DNA from: Stramenopiles sp. TOSAG23-3
Taxonomy: Eukaryota > Sar
Direction: 5' to 3'
Length of the DNA: 16,255 bases
Assembly: GCA_900128585.1 (NCBI GenBank)
Contig: LT642496.1
Span: 1-16,255, forward strand
Shown here piece by piece: positions 1 through 6,561 of the stretch. The notes below the pieces were generated by a model. It did not search any database. It worked only from the letters and a program-made list of their open reading frames with translations, and was not told the DNA's origin. The position numbers were made by a program, and so were the translations under genes. Positions within the stretch are counted from its first letter, which is position 1. The number at the start of each line of letters is the position of its first letter.

Positions 1-233
1 TTTTTTTTATTTTGGTTGTTTATTAATAGTCTTCTAGATATATTATTTGTTTTTAAATAATAATAATAAATTATTTATTTGGTATTATAAAAAAGTATGT
101 ATATATAACTTGTATGTATTTATTAAATTCTATATATACTGCATATTTTTTAATTCTTTCTCTCTCTCTCTCGTCGTTTCGAAAAGCTTTCTTTACTTTC
201 CCCCTTCCCCCTTCCTTTCTCGGAACCATCACC
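1..233. other. AT-rich 5' flank and pyrimidine-rich leader of RAD51B
   Basis: The first 150 bases are almost pure A/T. From about 157 there is a CT dinucleotide run (157-172). A second pyrimidine-rich block with two CCCCCTT units follows at about 188-220 and ends just before the RAD51B start codon. Such CT-rich tracts are common in protist core promoters and 5' leaders, so the transcription start may lie here, but this is inference. The left edge of the window may cut off upstream regulatory DNA. Confidence 0.4.
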
Positions 234-1292
234 ATGGACAAACCATTGCACCGAACGCAACTTTCGGATGCTGTGGCTGATGCGTTGAACAAGATAGGGA
301 TTCATAAGTGTGGGCAGCTGTTTCAACAGAGTGAGGTGTCCCTGTGCCACTCTTTGGACCTTCCGTTGGGCAACGTCCGCGACATGTTGGATACGGTTGC
401 AAAGTCGATTGCACCCAGGCCCGAGGTCGCATGGGATATACTCATGCACAAGCGTAATGCTCCGGCCTTCCTTTCGACCCAGCTGGGGCCGCTGGACCGG
501 GCCCTTCACGGTGGCATCCCGGCCGGGACCGTCACCGAACTCGTGGGCCGGGCCGGGGTCGGGAAAACCCAGATGTGCCTGACCTTGGCCGCCCTTGCGG
601 CGATGCCAAACCTAGAAAGTGCCGCGTGCTCCAGTGGCGTTGTATATATCGATACGGAGCAGAAGTTCGACCCCACGCGCCTTCACCAGATGGTGTGGGA
701 ACGCTGCCGCCGCCGGCAGGACGGGGTCTTTCGCCGAGCGAGCGCCGAGCAGCTCGGGCGAATCTGCACGGACGCAGTCGACCATGTGACCGTGTTCACC
801 TTGACCAGTTGCAAAGAGCTTGTCGGGAGGCTCCGAGCCCTGCAGCGCTTGGTCATAGAAAAGAATGTGAAACTGCTCATTGTCGATTCCGTCGCTGCGG
901 TCGCACGGCAGGAGTATTCGTCCATCGTCCACCGGCAGGCGTGGTTGAACCAGCAGGCGTCGCTGCTGAAGTACATTGCAGAACGGTTCGACATCCCCGT
1001 CGTCGTTACCAACCAGGTCACCACGCGACTGGCGGATGACGAGAAACTTCCTGCAAACCTGACGCCGGCCTTGGGAAACACATGGTCCCACTGCGTGAAC
1101 ACAAGGCTGTTCTTGGACAAAGTGGGCGAAAGCACCGCCGTGGGGCGGGGCGGGGAACCCGACGCGGCAGCCGACCCCGACATCGGGTCACGGGAAATTG
1201 TGCACACCATGGTCATCCAGAAATCCCCCATGGCAGGGCGGTTGCAACTGAACTATCGAATAGGAGAGCAAGGCATCACCATTCGAACTTGA
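234..1292 (+). CDS. RAD51B: RAD51B-type RecA-family recombination ATPase
   Basis: A 352-residue RAD51 paralogue. In known systems RAD51B works in the nucleus in the BCDX2 complex (RAD51B-RAD51C-RAD51D-XRCC2), helping RAD51 filaments form during homologous recombination repair. Residues 1-75 form a small helical N-terminal domain. The linker NAPAFLSTQLGPLDRALHGG (about 75-94) closely resembles animal and plant RAD51B. Walker A is GRAGVGKT (105-112) and Walker B is LLIVDS (214-219). The RAD51B hallmark ALGNTWSHCVNTRL lies at about 279-292 and is followed by the C-terminal IQKSPMAG element near 328-335. The start at 234 is chosen because it sits in an ACCATGG context and gives the family's usual length (about 350). 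An upstream in-frame ATG at 114 would add a low-complexity Leu/Ser stretch encoded by the CT-rich leader. An insert of about 20 acidic/Gly-rich residues (299-320) lies before the last strand. No intron is needed. Assignment to RAD51B rather than RAD51C/D rests on the NTWSH and AFLST motifs. Confidence 0.92.
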   Translation: MDKPLHRTQLSDAVADALNKIGIHKCGQLFQQSEVSLCHSLDLPLGNVRDMLDTVAKSIAPRPEVAWDILMHKRNAPAFLSTQLGPLDRALHGGIPAGTVTELVGRAGVGKTQMCLTLAALAAMPNLESAACSSGVVYIDTEQKFDPTRLHQMVWERCRRRQDGVFRRASAEQLGRICTDAVDHVTVFTLTSCKELVGRLRALQRLVIEKNVKLLIVDSVAAVARQEYSSIVHRQAWLNQQASLLKYIAERFDIPVVVTNQVTTRLADDEKLPANLTPALGNTWSHCVNTRLFLDKVGESTAVGRGGEPDAAADPDIGSREIVHTMVIQKSPMAGRLQLNYRIGEQGITIRT

Positions 1293-1597
1293 ACGCCAGT
1301 GGGTGGAGGGTGGGCCCTTTTGTAATTTATGTAAATAGAAATGTTGAGATCGTTAAATAAGAAGAAGAGGGAAAGGTTTCCGATACGATGAAGCGCATAT
1401 CCAATATATACCAACTAAATAATACTTGTTGTTGGTCTTATTATGATAATTTTAATTTTTTAATTATAAGGTAGGATGTTGATGCTGTTCGATGTACTTT
1501 GGGCCATTTTTGTTAAAAAATAAAAGGACGACCGTCGTTGTTTTTTTTTAAGTAAAAGGCCATGATAGACAGATGTTCTACAAAGTGTGCAGTGTCC

Positions 1598-1608
1598 TTG
1601 GCGCGAAA
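1598..1608 (+). promoter_or_regulatory. E2F-like motif TTGGCGCGAAA
   Basis: On the minus strand this reads TTTCGCGCCAA, matching the E2F/DP consensus TTTSSCGC. It is one of three copies of TTGGCGCG in the spacer. Function is inferred from the motif only. Confidence 0.35.
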
Positions 1609-1707
1609 AAAAATCCGACTCGATTTTCAAAGTATGGAAGCGTTCGGTCTGAAAATGACAAACGAAAGCAAGGACGACCCATGACTGCATAAGTTTAGAC
1701 CAGGCAA

Positions 1708-1716
1708 TTGGCGCGA
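1708..1716 (+). promoter_or_regulatory. Second TTGGCGCG motif
   Basis: TTGGCGCGA repeats the first nine bases of the motif at 1598, 110 bp downstream and in the same orientation. Its 3' flank departs from the E2F consensus, so it is weaker alone. Confidence 0.28.
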
Positions 1717-2001
1717 TCACGATGTCCGCCCCAAAACGAACGTTTATAAATTGTTTGCCCTCCATTGACTTGGAATTATGGTTCCTAGGGACAATTTTTT
1801 GTGAAATGGACGATTTGGACCATATATCGCCCGGACAAACGCTTATTCATTTGTGGGATTGGGAAAAACGACTCATAGGGGCACAATTTTATATACCTAA
1901 AAGGGCATTTGACGGTTTAAAATTATGAAAATTATCCTTTTTTCATAAAGATCTCTTCGTTTCGAATAGTTAACACAAAGTCCGTTGTCACTTTTCAATT
2001 C

Positions 2002-2011
2002 CGCGCCAAAG
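2002..2011 (-). promoter_or_regulatory. Third, inverted TTGGCGCG motif (GCGCCAAA)
   Basis: CGCGCCAAAG is the inverted form of the motif at 1598 and contains GCGCCAAA, a perfect E2F-type core. It lies about 350 bp upstream of the pseudokinase start codon, so it is the copy best placed to act as a promoter element. Confidence 0.35.
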
Positions 2012-2354
2012 ATACCGACCTCGCGGATCTTTTCATTTTAGTAATTTCTATGCTGTGTTTATGTATAGGAAATTTAATCGAATTTTAAGACGACGAAGGA
2101 GGAGGAGAGACGCGACGTCGTGACGACGGCCCGCGCCGCGCCCAAAAACATAATTACTTGAAGTTGATTGTTTTCAATATACATTATGAATAAATTTAAA
2201 AAATAATGAAAGAAGCAAGTAGAGTTCATAAAGATTTTCGTGTTTGTGTTTTCGCTGTTGTCTGTCTGTCTTGGTCTTTGTCGTTTGCAGTCTTTTTCTT
2301 TTGTTTTTTTGTATTTATACATTATAGACCTTCCATTTTGGGACACGACGACGA

Positions 2355-5303
2355 ATGGGGAACTCGCAGGCAAGGACGACGGGAAAAGTCTTGGCTGCTG
2401 GCCTTATTCCGGCCAAGGGTTTACTCCCGTCCCAAATTGTCACTGCGACGAAGGACACGCTCGATCACTTCAATGCTACGAGCGCGTCCCGCCGGTCCAG
2501 GAAAGACTTGCGGCTGTCCAACGGTTCACGGAACTTCACGTGCGCCTGCTTCAGCAAAGGGAAGACGCTCTTGGTAGCCGGGGACGCCGACGGGTACGTG
2601 TACTTCTACCGCTGCGACGGCGCGGAAATTCTTCAAGTCCACCGGGCGCACGACAGTGCGATTACGGTGCTCCACTGGTGCCGAAGGGTCGGAAACAGCC
2701 CTGAACGGCTGCTCACGGGGTGCCGAAATGGCACGGTCAAGCTCTGGGACCTAGGGGGGCGGGAAGCGAGCGAGGAGGGAAAGATCGTGCACGGCAGCGG
2801 GCGGTCGTTCTCCCGCAGCCTGGCGGTCGCGCCCCCTCAGAGTCCGCGCGCGTCCCGGCGACGAAACAGTGCCCCGAGGCTCCCACTTGCGGCCGTGTGC
2901 TCGGTCGCGTACAGCTCCCGGATGAGCAAGATGTACGTAGGGTTAGCGAATGGGGCGCTTCTCCTGTTCGACACCGGCAGCGCGACGCTCGTCAGCAGCA
3001 ACGACACGGCCCACAGGGGCGAGATTCGCCAGCTCGTCCTCCTCCAGGTGGACCCTGACTCTGCCCCACGGCTGGACCGACACGTGCTCGACACGGTGAT
3101 GAAGCTGGACACTTCCGCCGCGGTCAAGGGCGCCGTGCCCGGGGCCCAGGCGGGGCAGGAACGAATACCGACCTCGAGCGCGGGGCAGATCCTCGTCGCG
3201 GCGAGCGTGGACGGGCGGGTGAAAGGCTGGAACGTTGCGCTGGAGGGGAAGGCGCCCCTCTTCGACTACAACATCCACGTCGTTACGCTTTTGACCGAGT
3301 CGGTCCACCCCGACATCGTGTTCGGCGGGACGGCGGAGGGCGAGGTGTTCGTATGGCAGGTGTCGCGTGCGGGGCTGACCACCATCAAGCAGATCCGGCA
3401 GGGCCCCGGTTGTATCACAGCGATGGACTACAACTCCAAGGTGGACAAGCTCGCCCTGGCGACCGCGGAGGGGAACGCGTGCGTCATCGCGGACGTAGCG
3501 GAGCAGCTGCTCGCGCGAGGCGCCAACAGCAGCGGGGGCGGCGACTCCACCTCACCCTTGAAGCACAGTACGGGGCGGAACAGGTCGGGATCGATCGGGG
3601 AGGAGACCGTGGACGACGTGCTGGAGTCCCTCGCCCGCCCTCCCGCAGAGGAGCCGGTGGCGGGCGCCCCGGCACCGTCCGGCGCGACCGGGAACCGGAC
3701 GGACGAGGAGTGGCTGGCCGTCAGCCAGCTGTACAGCATCGCAATGAAGCTTGCAAAGTACGACAAGAGCCGCAGCGTGATCGACCGTTCGAAAAAGAAG
3801 ATGAAGTGGTGGTTCTACAAGAAGACAGGGGAAGTGGACGCCACCCTTGCGGGAAAGCAACAAAATTTAATAGACTCCCACCGTTCGCTCGTGGACGCTT
3901 CGCTTCGAAAGGAGCGGTGGAACGCCCGGCGCCAGTCGATGATTGCCGATTTGGAGGCCCGGCACGCGCTCGAGAAGAAGCAGCTCTTGGAGAGGCTGGA
4001 CGACGAGGAGGGGGCCCTGGAGACAGTAGTCCCGGAGGGGCGCCGCCTCCTTGCGCGCGCGGCGCTGAAACTAAAAAGCCAGCACCTTGAGGCGCGGGCC
4101 TTTTGCAAGGCGGAAGCGGCCCACATCGCGCAGAAGACGCTGACGATCATCGCGAGACGGGAGGGCCAAGGGCGCCCGGTGGAGGAGTCCGAAGCGACGG
4201 AGGGGAAAGCCCTTGGCCTTCCCCCTTCGCTCCAGCGCGAACGCAGCGATACGTCGGCCGACGACGGGGAGCTGAAGCCTGGGACCAAAGTGAAGGACCG
4301 GTACCTAGTTTTCAACCGCCGCGACAAGGGGGTGCAGTCGTTCGAAGCCCTCGACATGCTGAAAAAGCAGCGCGTCGTCGTGAAGCAGTTCCCGGAAGGG
4401 CTGCCCCTGCGGACGGACCTGCGGCACCCCGCGCTGGTACCACTCTTCGACGTATGCTCCACCCAAAAGTACACGTGCATCGTGAAGCGGTGGATGGACT
4501 CCTCCCTCGCAGAGTACGTGAAGGCCGAGGGGACGGACAACCAGTCCTTGCCGACGGAGCACGTTGCCGAAATTTTGTACCGGCTGTTGGAAGCCCTGCA
4601 GTACATCCACTCGAAGGGCCTCATCCACCGCCAGGTTCGCCCGGGCTCCATCTTCGTGGTCAAACAGGGTGCTGGGAGGAACGACTCGGACGCGAAGGCT
4701 GTCCCACGGGCGTACCTAGAGCACTTCGGCGTTATGCCAGCGCTGGAAGGAACGGAGATGACCGAGGGCGTGAAGAAGACGTCCTTCGCGGCCCCCGAGA
4801 TGTTCGGCTATGCCGCCCTGAAAGGATCGGACGTTTGGGGGATCGGGTGCGTGATGGGCTGGTTATTTCAGACCCCCGTGGAACGGGCATCTTCGCCGCT
4901 GTTCCAAGGTGGCAATGGGGGAGAGGTTTTGAACAGTATAGCATCGCGCCTGGGCTGCCCGCCGAAATCGAAGATGGAGGAAATCGCGAAGAAGGCCGAA
5001 ATCCCCGTTTCTGGCAGGCACGTGTTGACGGGGCTGGAGACCAAGTTTCAGGCGTACCAGAAGAAGCAGGGGATCGCCTCGGACAACAGCTCCAGGCTTT
5101 CAAAAATGCAGTCCTTGTCCTCCTGTATATCTAGACTGGAAAGCGAAGAGAGCGCACGGGACTTGTTGGACAAAATGCTCCAGTGGGATCCTCACGAGAG
5201 AATTTCGACCATGCAAGCCACCCAGCACGAATTTTTCAACGGCGTTCGCAGTCGACTCCTGTCGAAGCAGGAGAAGGAAAAGGACAGCGCCCGGGACGTG
5301 TAA
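2355..5303 (+). CDS. WD40 repeat - coiled coil - MAPK-like pseudokinase fusion protein
   Basis: A 982-residue protein in one uninterrupted frame. The N-terminus starts MGNSQA, with Gly at position 2, so N-myristoylation is possible. Residues about 58-385 carry five to six WD40-like blades: GDADGYVYFY (76-85), GCRNGTVKLWD (122-132), GLANGALLLFD (196-206), ASVDGRVKGWN (283-293) and GTAEGEVFVWQ (325-335). A disordered Ser/Gly/Pro linker (387-450) follows, then a charged helical and probable coiled-coil stretch (about 455-605). Residues 640-965 are a protein-kinase fold of CMGC/MAPK type: the VAIK-like lysine K677, the APE motif AAPE (812-815), SDVWGIGC (825-832) and the late LLDKMLQWDPHERI (937-950). 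The catalytic residues are gone. HRDxKxxN reads HRQVRPGS (D to Q760, N to S765), DFG reads HFG (D to H790), and the glycine-rich loop keeps only one Gly. It is therefore predicted to be a scaffold or allosteric regulator rather than an active kinase. Start context is CGAATGG. I know no named orthologue. Confidence 0.88.
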   Translation: MGNSQARTTGKVLAAGLIPAKGLLPSQIVTATKDTLDHFNATSASRRSRKDLRLSNGSRNFTCACFSKGKTLLVAGDADGYVYFYRCDGAEILQVHRAHDSAITVLHWCRRVGNSPERLLTGCRNGTVKLWDLGGREASEEGKIVHGSGRSFSRSLAVAPPQSPRASRRRNSAPRLPLAAVCSVAYSSRMSKMYVGLANGALLLFDTGSATLVSSNDTAHRGEIRQLVLLQVDPDSAPRLDRHVLDTVMKLDTSAAVKGAVPGAQAGQERIPTSSAGQILVAASVDGRVKGWNVALEGKAPLFDYNIHVVTLLTESVHPDIVFGGTAEGEVFVWQVSRAGLTTIKQIRQGPGCITAMDYNSKVDKLALATAEGNACVIADVAEQLLARGANSSGGGDSTSPLKHSTGRNRSGSIGEETVDDVLESLARPPAEEPVAGAPAPSGATGNRTDEEWLAVSQLYSIAMKLAKYDKSRSVIDRSKKKMKWWFYKKTGEVDATLAGKQQNLIDSHRSLVDASLRKERWNARRQSMIADLEARHALEKKQLLERLDDEEGALETVVPEGRRLLARAALKLKSQHLEARAFCKAEAAHIAQKTLTIIARREGQGRPVEESEATEGKALGLPPSLQRERSDTSADDGELKPGTKVKDRYLVFNRRDKGVQSFEALDMLKKQRVVVKQFPEGLPLRTDLRHPALVPLFDVCSTQKYTCIVKRWMDSSLAEYVKAEGTDNQSLPTEHVAEILYRLLEALQYIHSKGLIHRQVRPGSIFVVKQGAGRNDSDAKAVPRAYLEHFGVMPALEGTEMTEGVKKTSFAAPEMFGYAALKGSDVWGIGCVMGWLFQTPVERASSPLFQGGNGGEVLNSIASRLGCPPKSKMEEIAKKAEIPVSGRHVLTGLETKFQAYQKKQGIASDNSSRLSKMQSLSSCISRLESEESARDLLDKMLQWDPHERISTMQATQHEFFNGVRSRLLSKQEKEKDSARDV

Positions 5304-5363
5304 TGGGGGAGACGTCGTACATGTTGTTTTTTGTTGTTGTAATTATCCATTATAGCTCTTTTC

Positions 5364-5369
5364 AATAAA
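5364..5369 (+). terminator. Poly(A) signal AATAAA (first)
   Basis: A canonical AATAAA hexamer 61 bp after the pseudokinase stop, in an AT-rich 3' flank. It is the likeliest cleavage signal for that transcript, judged by position and consensus only. Confidence 0.5.
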
Positions 5370-5394
5370 AAACAAATTATATAGTATGCTTTTC

Positions 5395-5400
5395 AATAAA
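5395..5400 (+). terminator. Poly(A) signal AATAAA (second)
   Basis: A second AATAAA within a repeated TTTTCAATAAA unit (copies begin near 5359 and 5390). It lies 23 bp from the stop of the convergent J-domain gene, so the two 3' ends probably overlap on opposite strands. Confidence 0.45.
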
Positions 5401-5422
5401 TATTGTACCTTTTACTCTTTTC

Positions 5423-6010
5423 TCAAAAGTGATCCTGGTCCCTGTCTCCAAGCATGTGGAAGGACTGGCCCCCTAAATTGAAGAAATCGTCGCTCTCGTG
5501 CTCAACGGTGCGGACTTCCCGCGTGACCGTCACGTGTTGCGAGTTTCCCTTGAACGCCGAGAACGACGAGAACGGGTCTCGCTCGCCGAAGAAAGACTCG
5601 AACATGTGGGCCGCGTCGTTCATGGTAAAACCTTCTTTTTCGTACTCCCCAAAGCGGTGAAAGCCCCCCCCACCACGCCCTCGAGAGGATTGCGACTGGA
5701 ACGAAGACCCTGCCCAATCGTCGTCATATTTGGCATTGAACCCACCGGCATGTCGAGTTTCGAATGGGTTTCCTCCGTGTGAAAACTCTTGCTCGGCCGC
5801 CTCCTGGTCTTCACGGTCGTATATCAATCTCTGTTCGGGGTCCCCGAGAACCGAGTACGCCTCGTTCACAAGCTTAAATCGTTCAGCCGCCGCATCGTCC
5901 CCTTGGTTTTTGTCCGGGTGATGTCTCAGCGCAAGCTTTCGGTACGCCTTCTTTATCTCAGCCTGGGACGCAGTCGTAGCAACCCCCAGGACGTCGTAGT
6001 AGTTGTTCAT
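5423..6010 (-). CDS. Small class-B J-domain co-chaperone (DNAJB6-like)
   Basis: A 195-residue Hsp40. Residues 3-67 are a complete J domain beginning YYDVLGV, with the HPD triad at 31-33 that stimulates Hsp70 ATPase and the closing LIYD at 62-65. A Gly/Phe-rich linker follows (about 78-120). The patch [15 protein letters not shown] (136-150) resembles the MF..FFGGRDPF signature of the small DNAJB2/6/8 group. The C-terminus is short and acidic. There is no zinc-finger or DnaJ C-terminal beta domain, so it is not a DNAJA type. No signal peptide or membrane segment is visible, so cytosol or nucleus is likely. It converges on the pseudokinase gene with only 119 bp between stops. Orthology with animal DNAJB6 is not claimed; the resemblance may be of type only. 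Confidence 0.9.
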   Translation of the reverse strand: MNNYYDVLGVATTASQAEIKKAYRKLALRHHPDKNQGDDAAAERFKLVNEAYSVLGDPEQRLIYDREDQEAAEQEFSHGGNPFETRHAGGFNAKYDDDWAGSSFQSQSSRGRGGGGFHRFGEYEKEGFTMNDAAHMFESFFGERDPFSSFSAFKGNSQHVTVTREVRTVEHESDDFFNLGGQSFHMLGDRDQDHF

Positions 6011-6283
6011 TCCGTTTCTTAGTCCTGTACAAGTTGGTATGCGCGTTCGTGTCTAGCACGGTGTCTACGGAATATAATTGCCAAGTACTTCACAAACTTT
6101 CGATTTGAAATTTGTTCATTTAATTAGTAGAAAAAGTTAACGACGAAAAAAAATAACAACAGTAAGTTTTATTTACAATACTTTGTACGAAGTATACAGA
6201 CACTAATACACATAATTTGTTTTTTATACATACATTGAATTCAAAATTGCTTTTTCAATTTCCTCCTCCTCTTCTTCTCCTCA

Positions 6284-6310
6284 ATTATTATTATTTAAAA
6301 TAATAATAAT
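6284..6310. repeat. Perfect AT inverted repeat (13 bp arms, 1 bp loop)
   Basis: ATTATTATTATTT and its exact reverse complement are separated by a single A. It could form a cruciform, but similar ATT/AAT microsatellites occur elsewhere in the spacers, so it may be simple-sequence drift. Confidence 0.6.
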
Positions 6311-6328
6311 CAATCATTATTATATATA

Positions 6329-6371
6329 TTTAAAAACAAGAAAATTGGCTGTTATTTATTTATAAGTAATT
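6329..6371 (+). repeat. Dispersed ~42 bp element, copy 1
   Basis: TTTAAAAACAAGAAAA, then TTGGCTGTTATTT, then TTTATAAGTAAT. The same blocks in the same order occur at 9843-9881 with small indels. The core GGCTGTTATTT (6347-6357) is identical in both. Confidence 0.5.
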
Positions 6372-6478
6372 AAATTTAGTTCCTCATACCCTAATCCTAA
6401 CTTGGTTATGTAATTTTGTTTCATTGTTATTAATTATAATACTGTAATTCTTCCTTTTTAAAAAAAAATTTATTTATA

Positions 6479-6516
6479 TTTCTTCTTCTTTTCTTCTTTT
6501 CTTCTTTTCTTCTTCC
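6479..6516. repeat. TTCTTCTT octamer microsatellite
   Basis: Four tandem TTCTTCTT units, about 45 bp beyond the stop codon of the LCIB-like gene and therefore in its likely 3' untranslated region, read there as purine-rich AAGAAGAA. Confidence 0.7.
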
Positions 6517-6561
6517 CTCCAGGACATCGCACATGTACTCTTGATACCGCCTTGACTGGAC

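Larger units (their letters stand above)
1293..2354. other. 1 kb spacer between RAD51B and the WD40-pseudokinase gene
   Basis: This spacer is mostly AT-rich and contains no recognisable gene. It holds three copies of TTGGCGCG (two direct, one inverted), which resemble E2F/DP sites. A short open frame at 1722-1928 (+) and one at 1460-1765 (-) overlap each other and resemble nothing I know. A GC-rich island with CGACG repeats lies at about 2088-2140. Upstream ATGs at 2206 and 2240 start frames that run past the pseudokinase start in other frames, so its transcript probably begins downstream of about 2243. An AATAAA at 1519-1524 is far (about 225 bp) from the RAD51B stop, so that gene's 3' end is undefined. 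Confidence 0.5.
6011..6561. other. AT-rich spacer between J-domain and LCIB-like genes
   Basis: Both flanking genes are on the minus strand, so this holds the promoter of the J-domain gene and the 3' end of the LCIB-like gene. It is extremely A/T-rich. It contains a perfect AT inverted repeat (6284-6310), one copy of a dispersed element of about 42 bp (6329-6371), and a TTCTTCTT octamer array (6479-6516). No coding potential or RNA gene was recognised. Confidence 0.5.

Noticed and set aside
114-233. Upstream in-frame ATG extending RAD51B by 40 residues
   Set aside because: The extension is encoded by CT-microsatellite leader, gives Leu/Ser/Phe low complexity, and the ATG at 234 has a far better context and family-like length.
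1460-1765. 101-residue minus-strand open frame in the RAD51B/pseudokinase spacer
   Set aside because: No recognisable motif, overlaps another anonymous frame on the plus strand, and part of it is encoded by poly-T/A tracts.
3815-4663. 282-residue antisense open frame inside the pseudokinase gene, and similar long shadows elsewhere
   Set aside because: GC-rich coding DNA lacks stops on the opposite strand; the products are Arg/Ser-rich with no domain, while the sense frames carry clear families.
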